Source: Phycomyces blakesleeanus NRRL 1555(-) (lineage: Eukaryota; Mucoromycota; Mucoromycetes; Mucorales; Phycomycetaceae). Taken from it: a stretch of 64,000 bases of DNA. Below the pieces are notes generated by a model. It ran no database searches. It was not told the DNA's origin and saw only the letters and a program-made list of their open reading frames with translations. The DNA is taken from NCBI RefSeq assembly GCF_001638985.1, contig NW_017265140.1, positions 1,426,001 through 1,490,000 on the forward strand, given 5' to 3'. Of this stretch, positions 46,701-58,300 are shown one piece after another. Both the position numbers and the translations under genes were made by a program. Position 1 is the first letter of the stretch. Each line of letters opens with the position of its first letter.

Positions 46701-46913
46701 ATTTTTTTGTACACTAGAAACTTATGGAATAGAAAGATATGTGTAAAATATAAAGAATGAATAGCTTACTTGATTAGCATGAGGAGCAACTACAAATATG
46801 ACAGGTCCTTGTTGAGGAATCTTGTGAGATCCTCTTGGTCGGACCTCACGAAAGAAGATGTCGATCATGAGATTGAACAACCATAGGGCAATGTCGTATG
46901 AAGCCTTTGACAT
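43738..46913 (-). CDS. Glycerol-3-phosphate/DHAP O-acyltransferase (GPT2/SCT1 type)
   Basis: Nine exons, complement(join(43738..44285, 44373..44509, 44571..44817, 44920..44981, 45052..45341, 45445..45719, 45889..46281, 46463..46577, 46770..46913)), give 736 aa with agreeing phases. It transfers an acyl group to glycerol-3-phosphate, the first step of phospholipid and triacylglycerol synthesis at the ER. Motif I APHANQFVDP spans the first intron (H45, D51), an IPVIRPQD block follows near 87, and motif III FPEGGSHDR is at 202-210, with PLKAGVTLMALG after it. A long insert with IPGKGVIHLD and LPGGAGVAEVARI is typical of the fungal GPT2 family. Two or three hydrophobic segments lie near 420-540 (ICIITLLALWAFPG, LVVLPTLYAFYSFIMLVVVL, WLLPIATWILLPFVSYA). 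The C-terminal 200 residues are Ser-rich and probably regulatory, like the phosphorylated tails of yeast Gpt2 and Sct1. Confidence 0.92.
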
Positions 46914-47784
46914 TTTAAAGAGATTGTGTATATATGTATATATATATATATATAAACTTTGTCTTTCTTCCTTTTTCCTCTTTTATATATATATATATTG
47001 AAAGAAAAAGAAAGCTTAGGGAAAGAACAAGTGAATTCCCATTTATGTTTTGTGAGAAGAAAATATACAATAATAATAATAATAATAATAATAATAATCG
47101 CATTAAGAATAGTATACATATAAATACATATCTGTGATAAATACTATAATAAAATAGGGAAAAGAGGATAGGAGCGTTTCATGTTAGTGGCTTTTATACA
47201 TACACAAGCATAACAACATAAATGTATAGATGTATAGATGTATCAATGTATCAATGTATCAATGTATCAATGTATCAATGTATCAATGTATCAATGTATC
47301 AATGTATAAATATATACATGTGTACATGTATATATGTATTTATATATTTGTGTAAAGGTAAGTAAAGAGGTAGATAAGTAGATCAATATATGTATGAATA
47401 AAGATGATAGGAAGAAGAAGTGTGTGTGTGTATTTGTGTAAGTTTGTTCGTGCGTTTGTGAATGTGTGAGAGTGTAAAAATAAATAATTAAAGAAAAAAT
47501 ATGAAAAATAAAACATACAAAAAGAACAAGAAGTGTATGTAGAAGAAGTGTATGTAAAGTATATGATGAGGGTTGACCTTAAGAAATCCAAAAAAAAATC
47601 AAAGCAATATTCTGCTTGTTTGTTTGCTTGTTTGCTTGGTTTTTGTTTGTTTGCTTGTTTGTTTTTGTTTTTGTTTTTGTTTGATTGATTGATTGATTTG
47701 GGTTGAATTCTTTTTCGTGTATAATAAAAAGAGGTATTTTTCGATTGTTTGTTTCTTTGTTTCTTTTCTTTTATGCATTCATTC
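46914..47784. other. Acyltransferase upstream region with microsatellites
   Basis: 870 bp between the acyltransferase start and the LRR gene stop. It holds TA arrays (46930-46955, 46985-47000), an AAT array (47071-47098), the TGTATCAA array (47239-47302), GTGT/GTTT arrays (47423-47470, 47610-47700). Frames seen here are repeat-derived. Confidence 0.6.
47239..47302 (+). repeat. 8-bp tandem repeat TGTATCAA x8
   Basis: Eight perfect head-to-tail copies of TGTATCAA, flanked by imperfect TGTATAGA units on the left and TGTATAAA on the right. It sits about 325 bp upstream of the acyltransferase start codon. The perfection suggests recent length change. Confidence 0.9.
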
Positions 47785-49713
47785 TTAGTTGGGTAAAGAA
47801 GTCTTATCTTGTCTTGGCTCTTGCTGTTCATGAAGTTCCATTTCTTGAATTACACGTAACCATTCAGTACCTGCTTCTTGTCGAATGGCCTCAATCTTGC
47901 GCCGGAATACATCATCAGTTCTGTCAGTAAAAGGTGACAATGAACGATTTTGTTTGGAGCTCTTGGAGCTCTTGGTTGATTGTTGCCCAGGGGAACGACT
48001 ACGGCGCATTGAAGACCGAGGGCGACGCGATGATCGACGAGCTAATGTCTCATTTTGGACAGTCTGTTCAAGCTCAGCAATACGGGACATTCGTTGATCA
48101 GGTCTGTTGGTTGAGTCATTCGTGTGATCATCACTTTGTCCAAGGCGGATAAGACGTTTGTTTTTCTTATTCTTTGGTTTGACCATAGCGATAGGTCCAT
48201 CCGGAGCCGTTCCTTCTGGCTTCTCATCCTCGCCTGCATGTGCAGCCGGCCAAGTGGCAGTATCTGTGCTGTTGCTTTGGCCCGCAATTACAGCTGCAGG
48301 TGGTGCAGCCGTGTCAGCTTTATCAGGGTTGATTCGTCTGCGTTCGAGAAAAGAAGGTGTTGAGCCGTCAAGTCGAATGTCAAGTTGGACATCCGCAAAT
48401 GCCTTAAAGATCTGGACACGGTGGTCTGGCTGGAGAAGTGTGAAGGGATTGCCTGAAATCCAGATGTCTGCAATGTTTGGCAAACCGGTCAATCGACCGA
48501 CTTCAGCACAGTCCTCGATTTGATTATCTCTGAGGTCCAAGCGTTCGAGTGCCCATAGACGGTCCAAGCCTGCCAGCTGGACAATCCGGTTACCACTGAG
48601 ATCCAGTTCGAGGATATTTCCGAGGATTGTATTGATTCCTGTGACAGACGAGATCATGTTGTGAGCCAGCTGAAGAGATTGGAGATTGAAAAGAGTGGAC
48701 AGTGCAGTAGGTACATCAATCAGCAGATTGTTGCTGAGATTGAGGTGGCTGACAGGGCGTATTTGGGACATTGCATGTGTGTCGAGGGTGGTGATATTGT
48801 TGTCCTGGAGGCTCAAATATCTCAATCTGTCCCAGGTGTCTTCTAGTCCCAACACTGAAGTACAGTCCTCAACATTGGCTCCCTTGACGACTAGCCGTAC
48901 CAATGATTTACTCAAGTCAGTCCAGTCGGAAATCATGCGGGGATGAACGTTTGCCAATTCAAGGCTGGTGAGTCGTTTGAATGGCAGGAGTGACAACACG
49001 ACCGACCCATCTTGAGGGAGCGGTGTTTCGTAGCCTGCGATGGTCCGCTGTCCACTCCGCGTCATGCCCGTGTGAGGATCCACGACAACACTCATGTGCA
49101 GTCGCAGAGCGGTTATGTTTGCGAAATAGTTGTAGATATGCTCGATGTCCATGTGAATAGGTTTGTCCTGTTGGGGTTGCTGGCGCCAGAAGTTCCAGTG
49201 TGTCGAGAGTGAGAGGGTCGAGAGGGTCGAGGCTATGGAGTTGACAGACATGATTGAAGGTGCTTCTCCCATAGTGGCCGATGTCTCTGTCTCGACTGTA
49301 CCCCCGTCTGGTAACGGACCGAGCAAGGCAGGGTCCCCGATATCGAGGCCCGAGTGTTCAAATTGAACGAGCAAGAAATAGAGGTGGTGGATATCAAGCG
49401 TCAGACAAGGACGCTTGGGCATGTAGCTGGTTGTGGCAGCCCAGCCTGTACTGGCTGATGCTGTGGTTGCGGCAGATAACAAGGACATATAAGGCACCAG
49501 TCCACCTAGAGCACCTTGTTTTTGGGCTGGCATAGAAGTCCTCCGTAATAGGTTGTTACTGCTGTTCATTATACCGCTCATGATGCCCTTCATCCCATCT
49601 TCTCCATAGAATGAGGATGTCGGACTGGAGCTGGATGATAACAATCGTCCTTGGTTGGAATCAAGGTAATGGGTTAGCGTACGAATAAACTGTTCGCCGG
49701 GAATAATAGACAT
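47785..49713 (-). CDS. Leucine-rich repeat protein, unknown function
   Basis: A single exon of 642 aa. The N-terminal 100 residues are Ser-rich. About 100-295 is a non-repetitive region including CLTLDIHHLYFLLVQFEHSG and LTSLELANVHPRMISDWTDL. About 300-430 holds SDS22-like leucine-rich repeats: LRYLSLQDNNITTLD, VSHLNLSNNLLIDVP, LQSLQLAHNMISSVTG, ILELDLSGNRIVQLAG, LERLDLRDNQIEDC, and a cap IADIWISGNPFTLLQPDHR. The C-terminus is basic and Ser/Arg-rich (about 560-600, RRSRSPGQ) and ends with a short helix rich in Glu and Gln. The SDS22-type repeats suggest a protein-protein scaffold. Conserved fungal LRR proteins with this outline exist, but I cannot assign a function. No signal peptide or membrane segment is visible. 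Confidence 0.85.
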   Translation of the reverse strand: MSIIPGEQFIRTLTHYLDSNQGRLLSSSSSPTSSFYGEDGMKGIMSGIMNSSNNLLRRTSMPAQKQGALGGLVPYMSLLSAATTASASTGWAATTSYMPKRPCLTLDIHHLYFLLVQFEHSGLDIGDPALLGPLPDGGTVETETSATMGEAPSIMSVNSIASTLSTLSLSTHWNFWRQQPQQDKPIHMDIEHIYNYFANITALRLHMSVVVDPHTGMTRSGQRTIAGYETPLPQDGSVVLSLLPFKRLTSLELANVHPRMISDWTDLSKSLVRLVVKGANVEDCTSVLGLEDTWDRLRYLSLQDNNITTLDTHAMSQIRPVSHLNLSNNLLIDVPTALSTLFNLQSLQLAHNMISSVTGINTILGNILELDLSGNRIVQLAGLDRLWALERLDLRDNQIEDCAEVGRLTGLPNIADIWISGNPFTLLQPDHRVQIFKAFADVQLDIRLDGSTPSFLERRRINPDKADTAAPPAAVIAGQSNSTDTATWPAAHAGEDEKPEGTAPDGPIAMVKPKNKKNKRLIRLGQSDDHTNDSTNRPDQRMSRIAELEQTVQNETLARRSSRRPRSSMRRSRSPGQQSTKSSKSSKQNRSLSPFTDRTDDVFRRKIEAIRQEAGTEWLRVIQEMELHEQQEPRQDKTSLPN

Positions 49714-50639
49714 GACTGGACTGGTTGCTTTCTTTTACTGGTTTACAGAATTAATTATAGAGTATAAGAAAGATAAAGAACAAAAAGGAGGGCTAGATAA
49801 TGAATAGTGAAAGAAATACTGGTTCTTTTTGTATTATTTTTTGTTTTGTTTTGTTTGTTTCGGCAGTGCAATAAATATGTGAATATTATCGTGTATTTTT
49901 TGTGAGTCGGTTATTCGTGTATGTGTGTGTATCAGTTGTCTGTGTCTGCTTAAAATTTATAGATATATATATATGTATATATATATAAGCATGTGTGTGT
50001 GTGTGTGTGTGTGTATCTGTATGTATCTGTATGTATATATATATATATGTATTTATGTATTTATGTATGTATGTATATGCTTGTGTATATACAAAGGCAC
50101 TATTATTATTATTATTTTAATTTTATATTTGCAGTCAAAAAGATATATAAATGTATGTATTCCAAAATAAGTAAGTAAAATAAGTAGTAGCTATAATATG
50201 AGAATAAGAAGAAGCAGAAGAGACAGAAGAGACAGAAGAAGTATAAGGTGTGTACCAAGAGTAATTTTTGTTTGACCAAAAAAACAAAAACAAAAAAAAA
50301 ACAAAAAAATAACGCACCCACACACAGAGAGATATATACGTGTGTGTGTGTAAAGTGTTTATCTGTAAAACAACATATTAGGCGCTGTTTCAAAAAAAAT
50401 ATCTTGAAAACTGATCATTTTCTGTCATATACATTTACACTTGATTTTAATATGTGATAAGATTATATACATGCTTTTGCTGTATGTATTTTGTGTTATC
50501 GAATCATAAAAAGAATCGCATTTATTTATGTAATTGATGAATTTTTTTTGATTGATTAATTAAGAAAGAGTTGGAAAATCCAAAACCATAAGTTCCTTTT
50601 TTTAATAATAGTAATAAAACAAAATCGTAAAGATCCTAT
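49714..50639. other. LRR gene upstream region
   Basis: 925 bp with TA/TG arrays (49960-50090, including GT x9-10 near 49992-50014 and GTAT units), AGAAGAGACAG units (50205-50240) and A-rich tracts (50277-50310). No gene or RNA recognised; it includes the 3' side of RPS25. Confidence 0.55.
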
Positions 50640-51330
50640 TTACTCTTCATCAGACTCGGCCTTGTCAGCGGCAACGGGAGCAGCCTTCTCATCACCAGTA
50701 GCACGGGCTAAAAAGTTAACCAAAAAATAAAATAAAGTGTACTTCATTAGAACCATAATCCCAAAATAATATATATATATGTGTGTGTGTGTGTGTAAAT
50801 GTGTACGTACTGTAGATAACCTGGGCATGGTGACGGGACAAGGGCTTAATCAAACCCTGGGCCTCGAGCTCACGGATGGCAATGCGAGCCAAGGAACCGT
50901 TAAGTCTCAGACGATCGACGAGGACAGACTGAGAGATGAGCTTGTAGGTGGGAACCTCCTTGAACAAACGCTCATGGGTAGGCTTGTCGAGGACAACCAA
51001 GTTGTTAGACTTGTCCTTGACCTTCTTGGCAGACCACTTCTTCTTGGCCTTCTTTCCTCCGGAGGAAGAGCTAGGCTTGGCGGCAACGTCCTTCTTGGCC
51101 TAAGTCATGGAAAGCAAAATAATAATAATATATATATATATATACAAAAAAGTATACGATCCATCCAAAAAAGAGAGAATTCGTAATTTTTATATATAAG
51201 AAAGTCAATCCATCGTGTTCATCCATCGTTTCCATCCATTCATCCATTCATCAATCGACGTTTCTATATGTCTTTATTTTTCATCTATGTACTGTTGTGC
51301 TGCCGCTGTTGATGTTGATGTACGCACCAT
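50640..51330 (-). CDS. RPS25: 40S ribosomal protein S25 (eS25)
   Basis: Modelled as three exons, complement(join(50640..50707, 50811..51099, 51328..51330)), 119 aa. Exon 2 reads AKKDVAAKPSSSSGGKKAKK, then KWSAKKVKDK and the eS25 core EVPTYKLISQSVLVDRLRLN, GSLARIAIRELEAQGLIKPL, SRHHAQVIY. The last intron (GTACGT/TTTAG, phase 1) restores the conserved Thr-Arg-Ala, followed by an acidic-Ala tail. eS25 lies at the head of the small subunit near the E site. The first coding intron ends ACTTAG right before the first Ala codon, and no usable ATG lies in frame upstream of it. The best start is an ATG at 51328-51330 directly followed by a GTGCGT donor, so exon 1 would contribute only the start codon. 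The core is certain; this one-codon exon is inferred. Confidence 0.85.
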
Positions 51331-51833
51331 TGTTCAATAAGGATAGGTTAAGAGGAAGATAAATCTGGCCTGGCCAATCCACTTACTTTTACACCCATCC
51401 ACCCACCCATCGCCTGCTTCCCCGCCCGCCAGGTCCCTCCACTAACAAGCCCGGCTGCCGAACTAATCTCTGTCTGCGTCTGGCGAAAATCTTCTCAACT
51501 AGCAATGCTTCTATTTTCTATTGTAAATATATACACGCATATATATATATACATATACACTTTCTCTCTCTTTCTATTCATCTTCCATTCTTTCTTTATC
51601 TCTATATAAACAATATATAAATACTTCTTTATTATCTATAAATAATTTCATACGGTTACTAGTAATAATAACTTTAGTAAATAATAAATAAATATATAAT
51701 ATTAATAATCAAGTACAGTTCTTCTTCGTTGTGCTATCAAACCAAAACTATATTACAAAGTGTGTTTATGAGCGTTTTTGTTGAGTTTTAATCATAATTG
51801 GTCCCTCTCTTCTTGAAGTTCTGTTTTGTGAAC
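51331..51833. promoter_or_regulatory. Divergent promoter region RPS25 / GWT1
   Basis: 503 bp between the RPS25 start (minus) and the GWT1 start (plus). 51390-51470 is C-rich on the plus strand (CCACCCACCCATCG, CCCCGCCCGCC), unusual in this AT-rich DNA, and lies 60-140 bp upstream of the RPS25 ATG. A TA/CT tract follows at 51530-51680. No specific factor site is claimed. Confidence 0.45.
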
Positions 51834-53819
51834 ATGACCGGCGATGAATATAAAAGGGCTCAAGAAGCTTGGGTGTCGGATTGTACAGGAGGATCTACAT
51901 TTGAAGTGATAACCATCTGCTTTAGTTCTGTTGTAAGCTTATTTTGTAAACAATGAATTATATATTTTCTTTTTATATATATATATAATGTTAACATATT
52001 AAAAGATATAATAATAATAATAATAATAAAAAAGGCATCACATATACTTTGGTCATCTCTTTCCAGGGCCAATATCAAGATATCTGATAGTTACTGGGCC
52101 CAAGTATTGATATATTGCTTGCCAGTCTTTGCATGCCAAACTTTGGCTGCTGATTATGCACATTTAGTATCAATTGGTCTTTTGACTGCTAGTGCTCTTG
52201 TGTATAATCTGACATCAGAATCAGCATCAGCATCAGTGTCACCATTACCTGAAGCCAAAACATCAATGTTTAAATCTTACTTGACAGTCTATCGAGGCTG
52301 TACTATGCTCATGACTTGTATTGCTATTCTTGCTGTCGATTTCCCCATTTTCCCTCGGCGCTTTGCAAAAGTAGAGACCTTTGGAACCTCTCTTGTAAGT
52401 CAATTGAGTATTTACAATAATAAAAAATAGTACATCAATAACATTCGCCTTTTTTTTTATATATATTTTCATATTTTATTTACTTCTTCTTTGCTTGTAG
52501 ATGGATGTCGGTGTTGGATCATTTGTATTCTCTTCTGGGGTAGTGGCCTCGCGTGCTTACCTTGCCGGAAATTCATCATTGTCAAAGTCAAAGGCTCTCG
52601 TACAATCCTTTAGATCTGCCTTGCCAATTCTTGTTTTGGGAGGACTTCGTCTTGTTTTGACCCGAGGTGTTGATTATCAGGTAAAAAATATTGTGAATAT
52701 ACATAGACTTTGGGGGGGTTAAAACAAATAACACTCATAACCATCATCATCTTCTCTGTTGTTGCTGTTGTTGTAGACTCACACATCGGAATATGGATTG
52801 CATTGGAACTTTTTCTTTACTCTCGGATTCCTTCCTGCTTTTGTTACACTTGTTAGTTTTCTTCAAAGATATGCTTCGTTTGGCGTGCTTGCCCTGACGG
52901 TTGGTGCTTGTAAGTCAGTGTATTTACGTATGAGCAATATATTAATTAATTGATTTTTTTTGCTTGCTTGCTTGCTTTGAAAAGTGTATGAGGCAGTGCT
53001 TCAGTATGGTCTCCAGACCTGGATATTAGAGGCACCCAGAGTGGATCTTTTGAGTGCAAACAAGGAAGGAATATTTAGCTTTTTTGGTAATTGTTTGCTT
53101 TCTATACATTGAAATGAATGTGATTACCCTTTTTTTTTCTTTTTCTTTACTGATTTTGTTTCTTTTTCTATATATGAAATCATGATAATGATCATAATTT
53201 TAACAGGGTACCTATCTATATTCTTATTTGGATTGGATTCTGGATTGGTTGTATTTAAGAAATACAAGGCAGATGACGATAGATGCCCTACTGGACGCCA
53301 ATTGATCAAGAGAGCTGTTGGTCTGTGGATTGTGTATATGGCCTGGACAGGGACAACCGACTTTGCTGTTTCCCGTCGCTTGGTAAATGATAAATAGATA
53401 TCCAAAAGATATATGTGTGGAAGTTTATTAGCATTTACTGATGTAAATAACAGGCCAATGGACCATATGTTCTGTGGGTGGTTGCATTCAACCTATCTCT
53501 ATTGGCTGCGCTTGTGTTTGTAGATCATAAATCACAAGTAAAAGGTCAAGGTCCTAGTCTATTATTTGCTATGAACCAAAATGGTCTAGTTACTTTTCTG
53601 GTTGTAAGTAGCTTGTTTGAATATAATATATTTATAATATATACTGACTGTTATTCTTTAATATAGGCTAATGTATTGACTGGGCTGGTTAATCTCAGTA
53701 TAAGAACCCTGTATTGTAGTGCTATTGTGAGCTTCTTGGTTTGCTCAATCTACATTGTGGCCGTGACTTTATTCCCTTGGGTATTGTGGACCAAATTTCA
53801 GATACGATTTAAGCTCTGA
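51834..53819 (+). CDS. GWT1: GPI inositol acyltransferase GWT1 (PIG-W)
   Basis: Eight exons, join(51834..51932, 52080..52394, 52501..52680, 52777..52909, 52985..53086, 53207..53382, 53454..53603, 53667..53819), give 435 aa with agreeing phases. The enzyme acylates the inositol of glucosaminyl-phosphatidylinositol in the ER, an early step of GPI anchor synthesis. Family motifs are [15 protein letters not shown] at the N-terminus, [34 protein letters not shown], the hallmark [15 protein letters not shown], and late [16 protein letters not shown]. Many hydrophobic segments fit a polytopic ER protein with about 12-13 helices. Exon 2 starts at ISDSYWAQ, after ATCAAG; this border is the only one that keeps the frame. 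GWT1 is the target of the antifungal class represented by manogepix (known from other fungi). Confidence 0.92.
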
Positions 53820-55346
53820 AGGGATCCTTTCCCGTTATTTATTATTTTGGATATAAAATAGAGTGTGTGTGTGTCTGTGTATATACAGATGTATTTATAC
53901 AATAAAATAATATATATTATTTAATTTTTATATTATATTATATTATTTTTATTTTACTTTATATTTTAATTTTTTTTTTTTTTTTGTAATTTTGACTTCT
54001 TTGCTTCAATCATCTGAAATGCAAGGTAAAGTGACTCCTTGCTATAATCAAATCCCAAAATATCACTTTATACATTTTTATATAATTGTCCTTTCTTTTC
54101 TCTCTTTCTTTCTTTCTTCTTTTCCTTTATTTATTTTGCTTCTATTATTTCTTCTTTCACTGTAATATATATATATATATATATATTTTCCTTCTTTCAC
54201 TATATATATATATACATATATATATGTATGTGTGTGTGTGTGTGTTTGTTTGTTTGTTTGTTTGTATACGTGTATTTGATATCCTTGGACTCCTTGAACT
54301 CCTTGAACCCTTTATTTACACTCAGTAATTGACTACACAACGACAACTATTCAATAATATTACTCTTATAATCAATCGCATTCAAATTCAATACTCTTCA
54401 TCAAAATCAACATCAACATCAACAACATGAAGAAAGAGATAATGAATAAACAACGACATCTTCAACAGTCCACACCTATACATGTATAAACAAAATACTT
54501 TCATTCTTCATTCTTTATTCTTTGTATCAAAATAAAGGTAAAAAGAAAAAGAAGAAGAAGAAGCACCAAAGACACTCTTATTTCAATCTACTGCTTATTC
54601 AACCTCTAAAGGCAATGAAGCGCTTGAAACAAAACACAAAAGAAAATATACTCATTATCAAAGCTCATTGGTCATTGACACTTGTTCAAACTATTTCTTT
54701 ATCTGTTCATCAAGTTTCCTTTTTATTTTCTTTTTGTCAAAGTGTATTATTTGAACAATAATTACAGCATAAACACAAACACCACCACCACCACCACCAA
54801 CTACAGTAGCAGCAACAACAACAACAACAACAATGCTCACTACTACTAAAACACTTACAGCAACAGTAACAGCGACAACAGCAATAACAGAACAGACAAC
54901 TACAACAATTACAACAACTACATAATAAAGAAGTCGTTTCTAAATTGAAAAGCAAATTAGATATATACATATACACACACATACTTTCATATTCCCCAAC
55001 AAGAGAGTGGTAGTACATCTCAACCAAGAACAGAAGAAAAAAAAAAAGTCAATATGGCGGTCAATATTGACTTTCTCTCTTCCATCATTGACATTTGTCA
55101 GCATTAGTCATTCCATCCACTTTCTTCTTCTTTTTACAATTATATTTTTATTTTTTATTTTTTATTTTTTATTTTTTTATTTTTTATTTTTTATTTCTTT
55201 ATTTATATATATACAAATATATATTATTTTTAATTTTTAATTTTTTAATTTTTTAATTTTTTAATTTTTTAATTTTTTAATTTTTTAAAGATTCATATAA
55301 ATAATTTATTGACGTGACTCCTTCCTTATTTTTTTTTTTTTAACTC
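53820..55346. other. Repeat-rich interval between GWT1 and CHD1
   Basis: 1.5 kb with no supported gene. It contains TTTTATA tracts (53925-53985), CTTT tracts (54090-54130), TA and TG/GTTT arrays (54165-54265), CAT/CAA arrays (54405-54430, 54780-54835, 54850-54925), T5-6A units (55139-55196) and TTTTTTAA units (55229-55288) close to the CHD1 start. Apparent frames encode homopolymers. Confidence 0.6.
55229..55288 (+). repeat. TTTTTTAA tandem array upstream of CHD1
   Basis: About seven units of TTTTTTAA preceded by a TTTTTTA-type array (55139-55196), together ending about 60 bp before the CHD1 ATG. Such poly(dA:dT) blocks usually exclude nucleosomes and mark promoters; this role is inferred. 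Confidence 0.7.
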
Positions 55347-58300
55347 ATGTCTTCTCATCCATCGCCTATAGCACAAAGACCACCTGCTAAGCGTGGTCCT
55401 GAGGAAGACGCCAGTCAACGTCACCGACGGCGTGTATCTTCTGATGACGGACGCCCCTATCGCCCCAGTGGTGGCAAAACCCTGCCTCCCCCTGCCGCGA
55501 TGGAACCTAGTAGTCCAATGAGCTCCGAGGCATCAAGTCTAGAAGATGACGACGATGAAGATGACGACGATGACGACGACGAAGAAGACGACGACGACGA
55601 AGAAGACGAAGAAGACGAAGAAGAGGATGACGAAGATAATCAACCTCACCACCCAACACACAGCTATAAATATACTCGAGCTGGAAATAACGTTCAAGAA
55701 TATCTTCAAGACCAAAATGATTATGACGACGACGAAGAAGAAGAAGAACAGGTGGATGAGCAGATGGTTGAGGAAGAAGAAGAGGTTGAAGAAATTGAAC
55801 AAGAAGTAGAAGAAGTAGAAGAATATCAAGAATATCAAGAAGACTATCAAGAAGAATATCAAACAGAATACCAGGAAGTTTATCAGGAAGAATATCAACA
55901 AGTGGAACAAGACATCCAAGACGAACCTGTGTATGAAGCTGAACCTGATGATTATGAAGAATATGAGGAAGACGAAAACAGAAACGAAAATGAAAACGAC
56001 GAAGACGACGACGACGACGAAGCTCTTGACCTGGGCAGACTGGACCCGGATTTATATTGTCTGCGTCGGTCTCGACGAGTAACCGTCCAGCGACGAGAGG
56101 TAAAGAGGGAGTATTAGCAAGAGTGGTTATTGACTCTCGCAGACGTCTCCTCTCACCGAAAGTGAAGAGAGTCAAGACAGCAGTAGTGGCGATGAATACG
56201 AAGAACATCTGGCTGGGCTGGGCAAGCGAAACCGGGGTGGTCGGTTAGCTCAACCTGTCCAACCAGCCATCTTGTACGATGGTAAAGTTATCTTTATATA
56301 ATTTACTGTATAATATTTGGTCTTTATATATACATATATAAAGAATTACTGTTGATATTATTATCTATTTACTTGATCATTTATTTAATGTATTCCTTAT
56401 TTCTTATTTTATTTTATTTTATTTGTAGCCGTCTCGTCTGCCGACGCTTTATCTAGTGATCTGGGTTCCGAGGCCAGTAGTGCAAACAACGATAGTGATT
56501 CAGATGACTGGGCCGGATCATCTAGAGTACGAAAAAATAACAAGTCGAAAAAGAAGAAGAAGAAGAAGAAGCCTGTCATGTCAGACTGGGGTAAACCAAC
56601 AGCAACATCAACAAAAAAAATAAGAATTATCATCAGAAGCTACCAATTAATAATCATAATCATAATCATAATTATATAAATTTACATACACAAACACACA
56701 TGCATACACCCAAAACGATACTAAATTATTGACAAACCTTTAATAATAATAATAATAAGACAATATAGAGATTAACAACATTAATTGTGTAGTCGACCCA
56801 GCTCTCAGCGAAACTCGACATTCTATGCGTAAGAGAACCGTGACCTCTTACAATGAAGATAAAGCAGACGCATGGGGTTTATCAGAACCAGAATCTGTTG
56901 TCAATATGGGAGCACAACCCGAAGAAGAGGAAGAAGAGGAAGGAGATGTTATTGAAAGTGTTCACGATCATCGGCGGAAAGCAGATTTTGGTAAGTTACT
57001 CTCTCTTTATTTTTTATGGCTTTGTTTTGTTTTGATATAATGCACATGTATCTTTCTGTATGTATGTATGTATGTATGTATGTATGCTTATATACATATA
57101 GGTATGTATTTTACATATCTTTTCTCTCTCTATAATTATATGCACACACATACACATACATACACATACGGAAAGAGGAGAGAAAAAGATAAAGATACAT
57201 ATACACACACACCTTTGTACCTATACAAATTGTCTTTTTTTTTTTTACTTTATATTATATTATTATATAAAAAATTACCTATAATACAACAGTTGATGAA
57301 GAGGAAGACGTCGGTGAACGCAATATGGAGTTCCTGGTCAAATGGAAAAAGTGGTCACATTTGCATGATACCTGGGACTCGTACGATTACCTGCGCAACT
57401 TCAAGGGTGCCAAGAAGCTCCTAAACTACATTAAAAGCAGCATTCGTGATGAAATTCGGTTCAGAAACCACCCCGAAACCACCAAAGAAGAAATCGAACA
57501 GCATGACATCAACCTCGAACGCCAACGAGACGAACTTAAGGACTGGAGAACAGTTGAGCGAGTGATCGGCATGAGAGGCCCTTCGTCTGCGCCCGAGTAC
57601 TTTGTCAAATGGAAATGCCTGCATTATAGCGAGTGCACCTGGGAGTCAGCTGAATTGATCACCAAAGAATACCAAGCCGAGGTAGACGCATTTCTTGACC
57701 GCGAACAAAACGACCAGATTCCGTCCCGCTCGGTGTCGTACCACAGATCTGGTCGTCCCAATTTTACCTTTTTTAAAGACCAACCCGCGTTTATCCAGGG
57801 TGGCCAGTTACGCGATTACCAGCTGCATGGCATCAGTTGGATGTACCATTTGTGGTGCAACAACCAAAATGGCATATTGGCCGATGAAATGGGACTAGGA
57901 AAAACTGTCCAGACAATCGGTTTACTCAGTACTCTATTCCACAAGCAATCCCTTTTCGGTCCCTTTTTGATCGTCGTTCCTCTCTCGACAACTGACAACT
58001 GGATGAGCGAACTCAGACAGTGGGCTCCTGCCATGAATGCCCTGTGCTACATTGGCGACAGACAGTCGCGTCAGGTTATCCGAGACCATGAATTTTATGT
58101 AGCCGACACCAAGAAGCTCAAGTTTAATGTGCTGGTGACAACCTATGAGCTCGCCATGAAAGATCGAGTCGAATTGGGTGCAATCAAGTGGCAGTATCTT
58201 GCGGTAGACGAAGCACATCGTCTAAAGAATTCCGAAAGTCTATTGTACGAAGTCTTGCTGGGATTCAATACTGTCAATCGTCTCTTGATTACCGGCACGC

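Noticed and set aside
54737..55027. Cys-rich minus-strand frame
   Set aside because: It is the translation of CAA/CAC trinucleotide repeats.
55507..56208. Minus-strand 233-codon frame rich in Arg/Leu
   Set aside because: Antisense to the acidic tract of CHD1, whose GAC/GAA repeats produce open frames on the other strand.
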